Below are positions 1 to 9,207 of a stretch of 64,000 bases of DNA, in pieces. Every line of letters starts with the position of its first letter. Within the stretch, counting starts at the first letter, position 1. Position numbers and translations under genes: made by a program. Origin of the DNA: JAUUZQ01 sp964538375 (GTDB taxonomy: Bacteria > Bacteroidota > Bacteroidia > Bacteroidales > GCA-2748055); NCBI GenBank assembly GCA_964538375.1, contig CAZIFQ010000009.1:44825-108824 (forward strand). Direction: 5' to 3'. The notes under the pieces are model-generated. The model was not told the origin of the DNA. It was given only the letters and a program-made list of their open reading frames with translations, and made no database searches.

Positions 1-1521
1 CATTATTGCTTCTTTGAGCAGTGATCTGCCATCTTCCAAAAAATCAGTTTCCAGCATCATATAATTTTCGAGCATAATATCATTCCCTAAAAGCAAATCT
101 TCCGGAACAACGGATACTGAAAGTGCAACCCGATCTACATCTCCCGGGACTTTCCCATTTAGAGTAAGATCAGCAAGCACTTTCTGCCTGTTATTAAATA
201 CCATTTTATCAAGTGATAATTCAAGCTCCAGCATGGGTTCTTTGTGCAGGTAAAACATCCTTTCAGAAAGTAGTGTACCGTCTTTGGAAAAAAGTACAAG
301 TTTTGATACTCCAGAAGGTATACGGTTCACAGGAATTCCCAGTCCGTTTATTTGTCCCAATGCACCGGGAGCAGACCAGTAAACCAGTCCTTTCCTGAAA
401 ATAGCCACAATTACTTCCAAACTCTCCGGGTAATCAGATCCAGCAAATGCAGCTCCTACCTTTAATCTTGCTCCATCCATTTCTTTAATTCTCAGCGCAG
501 CTCCATTTGCTGTGAGAGGCGGCAAGTCGAATGTTTCCCCTTGTGCTCCAATTTTTACATGGTAATTTTTCCCGCTTTCAGGAGTAAATTCAGTAATTCC
601 AACACCCTTGGCAATAGTGGATATATCTTTTACCTTCTGGTCACCCTCAAAGATGGATCCTGAAAAATCAGTAGGATTGCCATGCTCATTGTATGACTTA
701 AAGCCAAGCTTACCAATGGAACCGGCTACCAGGCAACCACCCTCAGGATAAAATTCAAGCTTATGAATAGCAGACCTTATGGGGACACCGATATTGATGG
801 ATTGGGCATTTTTTCGTTTATCTACCGTCATTGCAATATTCAGCGGCTGCTTAACAACTTGTCCAACTGTATAATTCATCACTACCTCCCCACTTTTGCC
901 TGTTTTTAAATTGCCGGCTTCTTTAACTTCACCAGCTTCCGAAACAGTGTAATTTATTTTTAAATTTTTATTAGGCCTCCTTCCTAAACCAAAAGCATTA
1001 ACTAAAACTTCTATTTCATCGCCGGCTTCATAACTCTCCTTATCCAGATCATATTCCATCATTACTCCCGGCTTTGGATTGGCTATGAAAATTGGCTTAT
1101 TGAAAACCTTATTGGCAGTAATTTCTCCTCCATTAGATACATAAGCAACCAGGTGAATCATACCTTGAGACAAATTCTCAGGCACTTGCACCCTGCCCCA
1201 TGACACACCGTTCATAACATCAATTATCGAGCTGTAAGCCTCATTTCCTTCACTGTCCAGCATCATCAATGTCAACTTATCACTCCTCTCTGAAGGAAGC
1301 AGTGTAGCTGCATCATTAACATACGCTTTGAAAAATATTTCATCACCAGGAAAATATACCGACCTGTCTGTGTGTACGTAAAGATTATCGTGTGCATGAT
1401 CCTGGTAATAAGAATTTACTTCCTGTATCAAACCGTTTATGAATGAATCGTTGTTCTGACCTGAAATTGTTCCATGCAGACCGGAAAGCACCAGGACGGA
1501 AAGAAATAATATACGTTTCAT
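1..1521 (-). CDS. MG2-domain cell-surface protein, N-terminal part (runs off left edge)
   Basis: The frame is open for 507 codons from an ATG at 1521 down to base 1, so the C-terminus is outside the window. The product begins with a signal peptide (MKRILFLSVLVLSGLHGTIS, then GQ). A segment reading YVHTDRSVYFPGDEIFFKAY follows, the hallmark of the macroglobulin MG2-like domain found in large Bacteroidota envelope proteins, which often have a carboxypeptidase-like or TonB-plug-like domain further on. Further beta-rich repeats follow (for example YEAGDEIEVLVNAFG), consistent with stacked MG-type beta-sandwiches. The protein should be exported and sit at the outer membrane or periplasm. Its role is unknown; related proteins are usually annotated only as MG2 domain-containing or TonB-dependent receptor plug proteins. 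The N-terminal assignment is firm; the function is not. Confidence 0.8.
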   Translation of the reverse strand, partial: MKRILFLSVLVLSGLHGTISGQNNDSFINGLIQEVNSYYQDHAHDNLYVHTDRSVYFPGDEIFFKAYVNDAATLLPSERSDKLTLMMLDSEGNEAYSSIIDVMNGVSWGRVQVPENLSQGMIHLVAYVSNGGEITANKVFNKPIFIANPKPGVMMEYDLDKESYEAGDEIEVLVNAFGLGRRPNKNLKINYTVSEAGEVKEAGNLKTGKSGEVVMNYTVGQVVKQPLNIAMTVDKRKNAQSINIGVPIRSAIHKLEFYPEGGCLVAGSIGKLGFKSYNEHGNPTDFSGSIFEGDQKVKDISTIAKGVGITEFTPESGKNYHVKIGAQGETFDLPPLTANGAALRIKEMDGARLKVGAAFAGSDYPESLEVIVAIFRKGLVYWSAPGALGQINGLGIPVNRIPSGVSKLVLFSKDGTLLSERMFYLHKEPMLELELSLDKMVFNNRQKVLADLTLNGKVPGDVDRVALSVSVVPEDLLLGNDIMLENYMMLETDFLEDGRSLLKEAIM

Positions 1522-1783
1522 GAGGATTTAAATTAATGTTCTACTAAAGATAAAGATACCTATTTATAAATATAGGATGCACCAGGGAAGAAAAACCCTA
1601 TTAAACATGTTAAAAAATACTTTCCAGCAAATATTGAGTTGGATTTCAAAAATTAGAATCATTCTAAATATATATATTTATCGTTAATAACTCGATTATA
1701 ACCTTTTTATTTTATATGTTTATCTTCTAATATTTTCCCTTCATAAAAAAAAGAAATAAATATATTCTATTAATTCGCCTGAT

Positions 1784-2434
1784 ATGTCAAATAAACCCTA
1801 TTATGCAATTATCTCTGGAGAGCTTGCCAACAGCAACAAAATTCCGAGGGAAACACTAGCGAAAATTCCTGATATTATTCGTTCTTCACTCCAGGCGGTC
1901 AACAAACACAAAGAGAGGCCCGACAGAATAGAATTTGAGATCATCCGAATGGATGAATTTCTCGCCTTGATAGAAACGCCACAGCATGCCTTGCACTCCA
2001 TGCTTATGTTCGCCAGTCAGTTTCGGTTCGAAACCTATTATGAGCTGGGAATCAGGGCTGAAATTCGATTATCAATGGCAATTGGCCCCGTTGAGTATTC
2101 CCGTAAAGAGTTGCGCGAATCAGATGGCACAGCATTTAGAGATGCAATAGCAGGCCTGAACAATATGAAAAAAAATCAGCGACTATTCATTACTACCCAG
2201 GATAGTGGATTAAATGAAGAGTTTAAAGTTAGCTGTGGCTTTATGGATATTCTTATTCACAACTGGTCTGATGAACAAGCTGAAGCATTGTTTCACAGTT
2301 TAGGGGGAAAGAACCAGGTGAAAATCAGCGAAGAGCTTAAAATTTCACAACCAGCTGTTAACAGGAGACTGAAAGCTGCCAACTGGGAAGCCACATACAG
2401 GTTCATCAATAGATACGAAACCCTTATCCAATAA
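1784..2434 (+). CDS. SatD-like protein with C-terminal helix-turn-helix
   Basis: The 216-residue product starts YYAIISGELANSNKIPRE, as in SatD-family proteins (initial hydrophobic strand followed by S/N and a basic loop). The middle part resembles the family's degenerate nucleotidyl-cyclase-like fold (RAEIRLSMAIGPVEYSRKEL, then S-DGTAFRDAIAGL). The C-terminus is a clear helix-turn-helix (NQVKISEELKISQPAVNRRL), so DNA binding is likely. SatD was first named in a streptococcal acid-tolerance operon and its biochemical role is not established. The gene is 23 bp upstream of a GH2 glycosidase on the same strand, so the two may be co-transcribed. Family assignment comes from motif recall only. Confidence 0.6.
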   Translation: MSNKPYYAIISGELANSNKIPRETLAKIPDIIRSSLQAVNKHKERPDRIEFEIIRMDEFLALIETPQHALHSMLMFASQFRFETYYELGIRAEIRLSMAIGPVEYSRKELRESDGTAFRDAIAGLNNMKKNQRLFITTQDSGLNEEFKVSCGFMDILIHNWSDEQAEALFHSLGGKNQVKISEELKISQPAVNRRLKAANWEATYRFINRYETLIQ

Positions 2435-2457
2435 GCACAACAGAGACAAAACCCTGC

Positions 2458-4887
2458 ATGAAACTTTACCACTGGACAATATTAGCCGTACTTGTTACGA
2501 TTGCCGCCTGGTCTGTACTTAAGACCAGCGATACCGATCCACGCGCGGAGGTAAAGATTGATCTCAATTGGAGATTTATGCCCGGAGATTTGGAAGAGGC
2601 AGATAGAATTGAGTATGATGATACAGATTGGGATGTTGTTTCCATACCACACGATTGGATGATTGAACAAGCCGTTTCTGAAACAAATCGCTCTGGTACG
2701 GCAAGCGGATACTATCCTGAAGGAATAGCTTGGTACCGCAAGCATCTCGATCTCTCCAAATATAAATCGAAAAAGCAGTTTTACCTGATCTTTGATGGGG
2801 TATACATGAATGCTGATGTGTGGATAAATGGTAATCATCTTGGCAATCATCAGTATGGATATATTGGATTTCAGTATGATATTACACCCTTTGTAAGAAA
2901 AGATACTATCAACATTATTGCAGTCAGAACAGACTGCAGCAAACTACCGGTAGACAGGTGGTATTCAGGAGCGGGAATATACAGGCACGTAAAATTAATA
3001 TGCTCAGAAAAACTACATCTCCCGGAAAGCAATACTAAGATTACTACCATTGAAGAGGAGAACAAGGCCTGGGTAAAGGCCGAAATATCGGTCTTCAATT
3101 GCGAGAAGAAAGCGAAGAGATTTAAAATAAAATCTGACCTCCTGGGACCCGGGGGTAAGCTCATAGGGAGTGTTATTAGTACACGCATACTTGAACCCGG
3201 GGAGAATACAGTTATTACTGAAAATCATGTAATTGAAAATCCGAAACACTGGTCGCCCGATACACCACAGCTCTATGAATTGCACAGCTTTCTGATTCAT
3301 AAGAAAAAAGTAACTGACAATCAGCTGGTAAAATTTGGTGTACGAACAGTTGAATTCAATCCAGATAGTGGATTTATTCTGAATGGTAAGAAAGTATGGC
3401 TTAAGGGAGTTTGCCTGCATCATGATGGTGGTGAACTGGGTGCTGCCGTACCGGATGTTACTTGGGAATATCGTTTAAATACGCTAAAGGAACTGGGTGT
3501 AAATGCCCTTCGACTGGCTCATAATCCTCATGCCCCTGAAGTTCTTGATATGTGCGACAGGATGGGGTTTATTGTAATAAACGAAATGTACGATAAATGG
3601 GAAGAGACCTGGGAAAAGGTAAATGGCGATTTTGACTTCCCTGCCACCTGGGAGGATGATCTTGAATATTTTATAAAACGAGACATGAACCACCCCTCAG
3701 TTGTTCTCTGGAGTTTGGGCAATGAAACTATTGAACAGTTAAACAATCCGGAAGCCGGTGTTGAATGGTATACAAAATTGGCTGATCTCACCAGGAAAAT
3801 TGATCCTTCCAGACCTGTGACCTGTGCCCTGCATCCAGGCAATGCAGATCAGGGAAATGAGATTCCATCTTCCTATATAAATGTTTCTCCGGTCATCTCC
3901 TATAATTACAGGACCGACTCCTTTGCAGCATGGCACGACCGCTATCCCGAGATGGTGTGGATTGCTTCAGAAACAAAAGTATATAACGAAGAAAGACGAG
4001 ATCATTTTGAAAACATCTCTTACCTTGATAACTCATGGCTTGATATGGATACATTTGTAGCAGGTCAGTTTATCTGGACAGGCATTGACTACCTTGGAGA
4101 ATCAGTAGGATGGCCAGCAAGGGGATTTAGACACGGGCTGTTGCATACCAATGGCTTCATCAAACCTTTTGCCTACTACACCCAGAGTATCTACTCTGAT
4201 GAACCCATGGTGAAAATGGCTGTTGTTGACCAGGAGATTGTTGACTCTTTGAATAATAGCAAAAGCTGGCAATTAAGATGGGCCGGAGCTCCCCTGGTCA
4301 GGCACTGGACCTTCCCGCTGGAATCAGGGCACAAGCACCTGGTAGTTTTTACAAATTGCGAACAGGTAGAACTGAAGCTAAATGCCAGGTCCGTTCAAAA
4401 TCTGAAACGAACCGATTTTGAGGATAGAGTGATAAAAACAGAACTGGCTTACGAACCAGGAATGCTTATTGCCACTGCCCGGGCATTGAATAATAAGGGA
4501 GAAACTATTACAGTGAGCGACACGCTGAGAACTGCCGGATCACCTGCTATGATTCTTATGCGACCCGACAAATTTATACTTGCTGCAGATGGTCAGGATG
4601 TGATGCATATCCAGACCAGTGTTACAGACAGTGCCGGAATAGTATACCCAAAAGCAAATCACCTGATCAGCTATACCCTTGACGGACCTGGGAAAATAAG
4701 AATAATTGATAATGGAAATCCTGCAGATCATACCCCGGTGAATATCCATGCAAAACGGGTTAACTCAGGTAGGCACCTCGTTATTATAAGTTCTTCATTT
4801 GAACCTGGTGATCTTACAATTAGTGCCCGTGCGGAGGGTTTATTGCCTGCATCACTGAAAGTTAAAGCAGTAACAACTGTGGAATAA
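2458..4887 (+). CDS. Glycoside hydrolase family 2 (beta-galactosidase-like, DUF4982 type)
   Basis: An 809-residue retaining glycosidase. A short N-terminal hydrophobic segment (residues 6-20) suggests export or membrane anchoring. The GH2 N-terminal sugar-binding sandwich covers about 30-190, the immunoglobulin-like domain 190-300 and the TIM barrel 300-600. The acid/base is Glu423 (HPSVVLWSLGNET) and the nucleophile is Glu505 in WIASETK, the variant nucleophile context seen in GH2 enzymes with a DUF4982 domain. FVAGQFIWTGIDYLGE and a DUF4982-like segment (about 615-690) follow, then a C-terminal Ig-like domain. Such enzymes remove terminal beta-linked galactose or related sugars from glycans; the exact substrate cannot be read from sequence. 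It is probably in an operon with the SatD-like gene 23 bp upstream. Confidence 0.88.
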   Translation: MKLYHWTILAVLVTIAAWSVLKTSDTDPRAEVKIDLNWRFMPGDLEEADRIEYDDTDWDVVSIPHDWMIEQAVSETNRSGTASGYYPEGIAWYRKHLDLSKYKSKKQFYLIFDGVYMNADVWINGNHLGNHQYGYIGFQYDITPFVRKDTINIIAVRTDCSKLPVDRWYSGAGIYRHVKLICSEKLHLPESNTKITTIEEENKAWVKAEISVFNCEKKAKRFKIKSDLLGPGGKLIGSVISTRILEPGENTVITENHVIENPKHWSPDTPQLYELHSFLIHKKKVTDNQLVKFGVRTVEFNPDSGFILNGKKVWLKGVCLHHDGGELGAAVPDVTWEYRLNTLKELGVNALRLAHNPHAPEVLDMCDRMGFIVINEMYDKWEETWEKVNGDFDFPATWEDDLEYFIKRDMNHPSVVLWSLGNETIEQLNNPEAGVEWYTKLADLTRKIDPSRPVTCALHPGNADQGNEIPSSYINVSPVISYNYRTDSFAAWHDRYPEMVWIASETKVYNEERRDHFENISYLDNSWLDMDTFVAGQFIWTGIDYLGESVGWPARGFRHGLLHTNGFIKPFAYYTQSIYSDEPMVKMAVVDQEIVDSLNNSKSWQLRWAGAPLVRHWTFPLESGHKHLVVFTNCEQVELKLNARSVQNLKRTDFEDRVIKTELAYEPGMLIATARALNNKGETITVSDTLRTAGSPAMILMRPDKFILAADGQDVMHIQTSVTDSAGIVYPKANHLISYTLDGPGKIRIIDNGNPADHTPVNIHAKRVNSGRHLVIISSSFEPGDLTISARAEGLLPASLKVKAVTTVE

Positions 4888-4895
4888 TATGTATT

Positions 4896-6926
4896 TTAGG
4901 CAGGAAGTCCAACTGAGAACGTAGTTCCCTTTCCGGTTTTGCTCTCCACCTTGATCCAGCCATCATTAAGCGTAATAAGCTCATAGCAAAGTTTTAATCC
5001 AAGCCCGGAACCCTTTTCGCTATTTGTCCCATGCGTAGTGTAAAATTCTTCTGTGGAGAAAAGCTTCTCCAAAACAACAGAAGGAATACCTATACCACTA
5101 TCTGATACTTCGAAAACAACTTCTTTAGCATTTTCACTGGCATCAGCACTTAGCTTAATAATACCATTTCTTCCGGTGAATTTTACCGCATTACTTATAA
5201 GGTTACGAATAATCATCTTCGTCTGCTCCTTATCTGCTTTCACCTGTATAGATGGCCCAATTGTTTTATGAATTTTAATTGATTTTTCGAGGAGTGCATG
5301 ATCAAACAACTCTATAGTTTCATCAATGAGAGGAAGCAGATTGAAATCTTCTTTTTTGGGTACAAGATTACCAATTTGGGCCCTGCCCCAGACCATCAGG
5401 TTTTCAAGCAGATTCATGGTTGCCTTTGAAGACTTCATGAGCAGGGTTAATAACTCCTTTTTATCGTCCTCTGCTACATCATCTCTAAGCAGCAGTTCGA
5501 CTGTCTGGGTGGTATACCCTACAGGGCCTCTGATATCGTGCCCGATGATAGTAAAAAACCTGTTCCTGACAGCTATCAGTTGATTAAGTTCCCGGTTACG
5601 TTCCTCAATTTCCTCCTGTTGCTTTAACAATTCCTCGGATTTCTGATGTAGTTCATGAGTCCGTTCTTCAACAATACTCTCCAGGTTTTCATTGACCTCC
5701 GAAATTTCAAGAGAGAGCTGTTCAGAGTGACGCAATACATTATTTGATTCTAACGAGAATATCGTAGCAAATATCGTAGCATAAATAAACATTCCATACT
5801 GTGCCTTATAGCTCGTCTCAATAATATCGGAAACAATGAGAATGTCATTCAGGAAACTGGCGATTACAACAATCACTCCAATTGTATATGCCCAGACATA
5901 CCTTCTTCCTCTCCTTATTGCTTTGAACATGACATACAATATAACAAGTGCTGAAAGGGCAACAATAATATAATAGTAAACCAATGCTTCTGAGAAGAAA
6001 TTTATTGGACTAACAACCAAAATAATAATCATCAATAAGCATACCCACAAAACAATTTTAAGAAACAGCTTTGGAAAATCATTAAGAAAAAGATATCTTA
6101 TCATCATCATAAACATGGGAACCATCAATCCAAAACTGATATATTCCAGCCGCATGTGTAGCACTCCGGTTATCCAATCAAAATAATCTGATTCACTTAT
6201 TAGAATCAATCTGAAGGCAAACAACAGGCAGATCAAGGAAAAGAATAACTTATGCAGCTCTGCATGAATAAAATACATTCCAAGAAAAAATATACCAATT
6301 ATCAAAAATGCGCCAAAAAGAAAAGAGTCCCTGAGCTGTCTGTTTGCTCTCTCGTTCATTATCTGCATAGGGATGCCAAGGTCAATTTCTCCTTTCATCC
6401 CTCCTGTCCTGAAGTGAAAATTAGACACATGAATTACCAGGTCAATGATAGAGCCATTTGGCGAAGCTGTATGTAAGGAAGGTCTGGTTTCGAAGAGATT
6501 TTGATAAGAATTTGCTCCCGGGAATCCATTGAAACCAATATTTTTTCCATTTACATAATAACCGGAGCCGGAGAAAACTTCAGTAAACCTGAAGGCAACT
6601 CTATGTATATTCTCAGGTAAAAGAATTTTAAGGTTATAAGAAGCGAATCCCCTGGACTCTATTCCCGGAACAATATCTTCCAGCTGTTTCCATGATGAAG
6701 GCACTGAAACAATATACCCGGTGGAATCTGAATGCAAGGACGGATCAATGATCTCTTCCCAAAAGAACCTCCATTCTCCTTCAATACTTATTACTCCTTC
6801 TTCAAAAAAATCATAAGATCGCAGATCCAGGACTCCGTCTTTAGCAACAGGAGAATCACCTGCCTGCGCCATAGAAAAAGAAGCAAAAAAGAGAGAGAAA
6901 ATCAGTATAAATCTTCTATAAATCAT
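4896..6926 (-). CDS. 7TMR-DISM sensor histidine kinase
   Basis: A 676-residue membrane sensor. A signal peptide (residues 1-22) is followed by a galactose-binding-like periplasmic domain (about 30-175, EGEWRFFWEE and GYYVNGKNIG), then a seven-helix 7TMR-DISM region (about 195-390). A coiled coil (about 395-450) leads to the HisKA domain with phosphoacceptor His463 (IIGHDIRGP). The HATPase domain has an N-box (IIRNLISNAVKFT), G1 (VSDSGIGIP) and G2 (KGSGLGLKL), so it looks active. There is no receiver domain and no adjacent response regulator. It is convergent with the GH2 gene, with 8 bp between the stop codons. The periplasmic domain type suggests sensing of a carbohydrate, which fits the flanking glycan genes, but the ligand is inferred. 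Confidence 0.88.
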   Translation of the reverse strand: MIYRRFILIFSLFFASFSMAQAGDSPVAKDGVLDLRSYDFFEEGVISIEGEWRFFWEEIIDPSLHSDSTGYIVSVPSSWKQLEDIVPGIESRGFASYNLKILLPENIHRVAFRFTEVFSGSGYYVNGKNIGFNGFPGANSYQNLFETRPSLHTASPNGSIIDLVIHVSNFHFRTGGMKGEIDLGIPMQIMNERANRQLRDSFLFGAFLIIGIFFLGMYFIHAELHKLFFSLICLLFAFRLILISESDYFDWITGVLHMRLEYISFGLMVPMFMMMIRYLFLNDFPKLFLKIVLWVCLLMIIILVVSPINFFSEALVYYYIIVALSALVILYVMFKAIRRGRRYVWAYTIGVIVVIASFLNDILIVSDIIETSYKAQYGMFIYATIFATIFSLESNNVLRHSEQLSLEISEVNENLESIVEERTHELHQKSEELLKQQEEIEERNRELNQLIAVRNRFFTIIGHDIRGPVGYTTQTVELLLRDDVAEDDKKELLTLLMKSSKATMNLLENLMVWGRAQIGNLVPKKEDFNLLPLIDETIELFDHALLEKSIKIHKTIGPSIQVKADKEQTKMIIRNLISNAVKFTGRNGIIKLSADASENAKEVVFEVSDSGIGIPSVVLEKLFSTEEFYTTHGTNSEKGSGLGLKLCYELITLNDGWIKVESKTGKGTTFSVGLPA

Positions 6927-6973
6927 ATCTGTTTCGATGCAGTAAAATTAACAGATATAACCAATAATATAAA

Positions 6974-7897
6974 TTATTCCATATATTTTTTTCTTTTCTT
7001 ACTTGCCTTATTGAGCAGGTTCAAAAAAATCAGCGAAGAACCAGTTATAAGCATTCCTGTTACAGTAATCCAATCGGGAGTTTCCTCCGGCAATATTATC
7101 CATGCCAGCAACGCACCTGCCACAGGAATCAGAAATTTCCAAAGATTAAGATCCGAGACAACAATCTCCGGTCGTTTCAGCAGAGTAACCCATATTGAAA
7201 TGGCCACAGCAGACAATATACTTAGCCAGGCAAGCGAAAAATAATACTCTGGGGGCTTTGGTGAAAAATGAATACCCTCTACCGGTATGGAAAAAAGAAA
7301 CAAAAGCAGTCCGCCAATTATCATTGAACCTGAACTCAGTATCATTGGAGGCACATTCTTTTTATCTAAGGCGATAATTACATTGGTTATACCTGATACA
7401 ATGTTATTACCAATAAGAATAATTATTCCAATAAGTTGAACGGTACCGGTATTAGCACCTCCTCTTCCCAAACTTACAAGTACGATACCTGCAATACCAA
7501 ACATGATGATCCCTCCTTTTTTCCATGTGATCTTATCATTTGGCATAAAATAGTGTGCTACCAATGCTACGAAAAGAGGACCGGAACCAATGACGATAGC
7601 TGCAACAGAACCTGGAACCTTATCTATTCCGGTATAAAACAAAGCATATTGAAGAAATGTCTGCAGCAAAGCCAGGGTAAGAATAAACCTGATATGTTTC
7701 CTGAAGACTCCCAGGAACCCCGGGTTATAATAAATGGCCACCGGTAAAACCAATAAACCGGAAATAAAAAACCTGGTCCCCGCAAACTGCAATGGAGTTG
7801 TGTAAGGTAGCCCCAGCTTAATCCCAACAAAAGCCGAAGACCATAGCAGGCAGGCAAGAATGGCGAGAATGCTTGTATTTAACCTTGAATTTTGCAT
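6974..7897 (-). CDS. EamA-family (DMT) transporter
   Basis: A 307-residue integral membrane protein with about ten hydrophobic helices and the internal two-fold EamA repeat (first half starting LACLLWSSAFVGIKLGLPYTTPLQFAGTR, with a related second half from about residue 150). DMT transporters move small metabolites or drugs across the inner membrane; the substrate cannot be predicted. The C-terminus is basic (NKASKKRKKYME), consistent with a cytosolic end. It lies 19 bp downstream of the broken GH109-type gene and 47 bp upstream of the histidine kinase, all on the minus strand, so it may be the distal part of the glycan operon. Confidence 0.85.
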   Translation of the reverse strand: MQNSRLNTSILAILACLLWSSAFVGIKLGLPYTTPLQFAGTRFFISGLLVLPVAIYYNPGFLGVFRKHIRFILTLALLQTFLQYALFYTGIDKVPGSVAAIVIGSGPLFVALVAHYFMPNDKITWKKGGIIMFGIAGIVLVSLGRGGANTGTVQLIGIIILIGNNIVSGITNVIIALDKKNVPPMILSSGSMIIGGLLLFLFSIPVEGIHFSPKPPEYYFSLAWLSILSAVAISIWVTLLKRPEIVVSDLNLWKFLIPVAGALLAWIILPEETPDWITVTGMLITGSSLIFLNLLNKASKKRKKYME

Positions 7898-7916
7898 GAC
7901 GGCGCGAAGGTAGTGA

Positions 7917-9121
7917 TTAATAATCGTCCCCTATCGCAAAATCATTCCTCCTCCTCATCCACTGTCCACGAGTAAAATCCGGAAAATCCTGTGGTTCGCC
8001 ATTGTTGACTATTGAATTTTCAGAGAGAGGAGTAATGGCGCTCCATGCAGCTGCATCGTATGCATCCAATGGTGCCGGCAATCTTCGCTTAACAATTTCC
8101 ACAAAAGCATGATCAACAAAGAAATCCATTCCACCATGACCCGAGCCCTGGGCAAATTCTCCGTATCTCTTCCACAGTGGATGATCATACTTTTCAAGGT
8201 ATTTATTCAGGTCTTCCCATTCGTGGGCCGGACTTGTACCTTCAATATAGAGGCGCTTGCTGTCATAGTCAAACTCGGTAAGACCTTTGGTTCCCTGGAC
8301 ACGGAATCCAAGTGAGTATGGACGTGGAAGGTTGGTGTCATGCGTGATAATGATAGATTCTCCCCTGGCTGTTGAAACGGTAGTTGAGATCACGTCTCCT
8401 AGCTTCCATTTCAATTGAGCATTTGGATGATGAAGACCACCCTCAGGGTGATTCACTATGTAATTATGCAGTCCCCTTGCTTTTGTGGCAACTGAAACCA
8501 ATGAAGTAAACCTGTTACCCCGGTTAATATCAAACATTGTTGCAATCGGACCAATACCATGCGTGGGGTAAACATCTCTCCAAATAATCCTTCCCGTACC
8601 ATTTGCAATACAGCCATTACATCCCTGCGGTAACACACATTCTCTAATATCATCACCGGAGTACCTGTTGATTCATAAGTGTTTACAAGATCCCAGCACT
8701 CTTCAATAGTATTTGCAGCAGAGACTTCAATCCCGGCATAAACGCCGGCTTTCATCGCTGCCACAGCCATCTTCGTATGCCAGAGCCAGGGGGTTGCAAT
8801 AATAACTCCATCCAATTCTTCCTTCTCCAGCATCTCCAGGTAGGCGTATTTATCATCGCCGTAGGAAGTTATATTTTTTTGTCCATCATCGCTTAACATT
8901 TTCATCGCTTTTCCAAGCGCATCAGGATCAATATCACATATGGCAGGAACAATAACATCTTCACTGAGCAAGAGGTTTCTCAGGTGTACTCGTCCCCGTA
9001 AACCGGTACCGATAAATCCAATCCTGGCTTTTTGTTTCGATGTTCCGGCTAAAACAAGTTCCGGCATCATCATCGTGGCTGCCACAAGCGAGCTATTTCT
9101 AATAAAGGTTCTGCGCTTCAT
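7917..9121 (-). pseudogene. GH109-type Gfo/Idh/MocA oxidoreductase, broken by an out-of-frame internal deletion
   Basis: Two overlapping frames together encode one enzyme. The first (9121 to about 8580) starts with a twin-arginine-like leader (KRRTFIRNSSLVAA), then the Rossmann motif GFIGTGLRGR, CDIDPDA, and ENVCYRRDVMAVLQMVREGLFGE. The second frame resumes at about 8580 with RDVYPTHGIGP, FDINRGNRF, HDTNLPRPYSLGFRVQGTKG, GHGGMDFF and DAAAWSAITPLSE and ends at 7917. In intact GH109-like proteins (NAD-dependent alpha-N-acetylgalactosaminidase type, about 450 residues) roughly 60 residues separate GLFGE from DxYPTHGIGP. Here they are nearly adjacent and the frame shifts. The product is therefore probably dead, unless the gap is an assembly error. 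Both halves are otherwise well conserved, which suggests a recent event. Confidence 0.85.
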
Positions 9122-9156
9122 TTTATTAAGTTTTACTATTCATGCAATTTAATCAA

Positions 9157-9207
9157 CAGGCACCCTGGACACTGTTCACTACTCACTCTTCACTGAGCAC
9201 TGTGCTT
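9157..9207. repeat. Degenerate GGCAC/CACT-rich intergenic repeat, copy 1
   Basis: A low-complexity tract built on GGCACC and TACTCACT words (GGCACCCTGGACAC, then TTCACTACTCACTCTTCACT) lies between the broken oxidoreductase and the beta-galactosidase stop codon. Closely similar words in the same order occur at 15450-15500, and a related tract at 14606-14650. Copy 1 and the 15450 copy share GGCACC and ACTACTCACT. Function is unknown. Confidence 0.5.

Noticed and set aside
213..398. Plus-strand ORF of 61 codons at the left edge
   Set aside because: It lies antisense to the long MG2-domain frame, which is open over the full 1521 bp and has a signal peptide and family motifs.
2482..2850. 122-codon minus-strand ORF within the GH2 gene
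   Set aside because: Antisense shadow of a gene with complete catalytic motifs; cysteine- and isoleucine-rich sequence without family signature.
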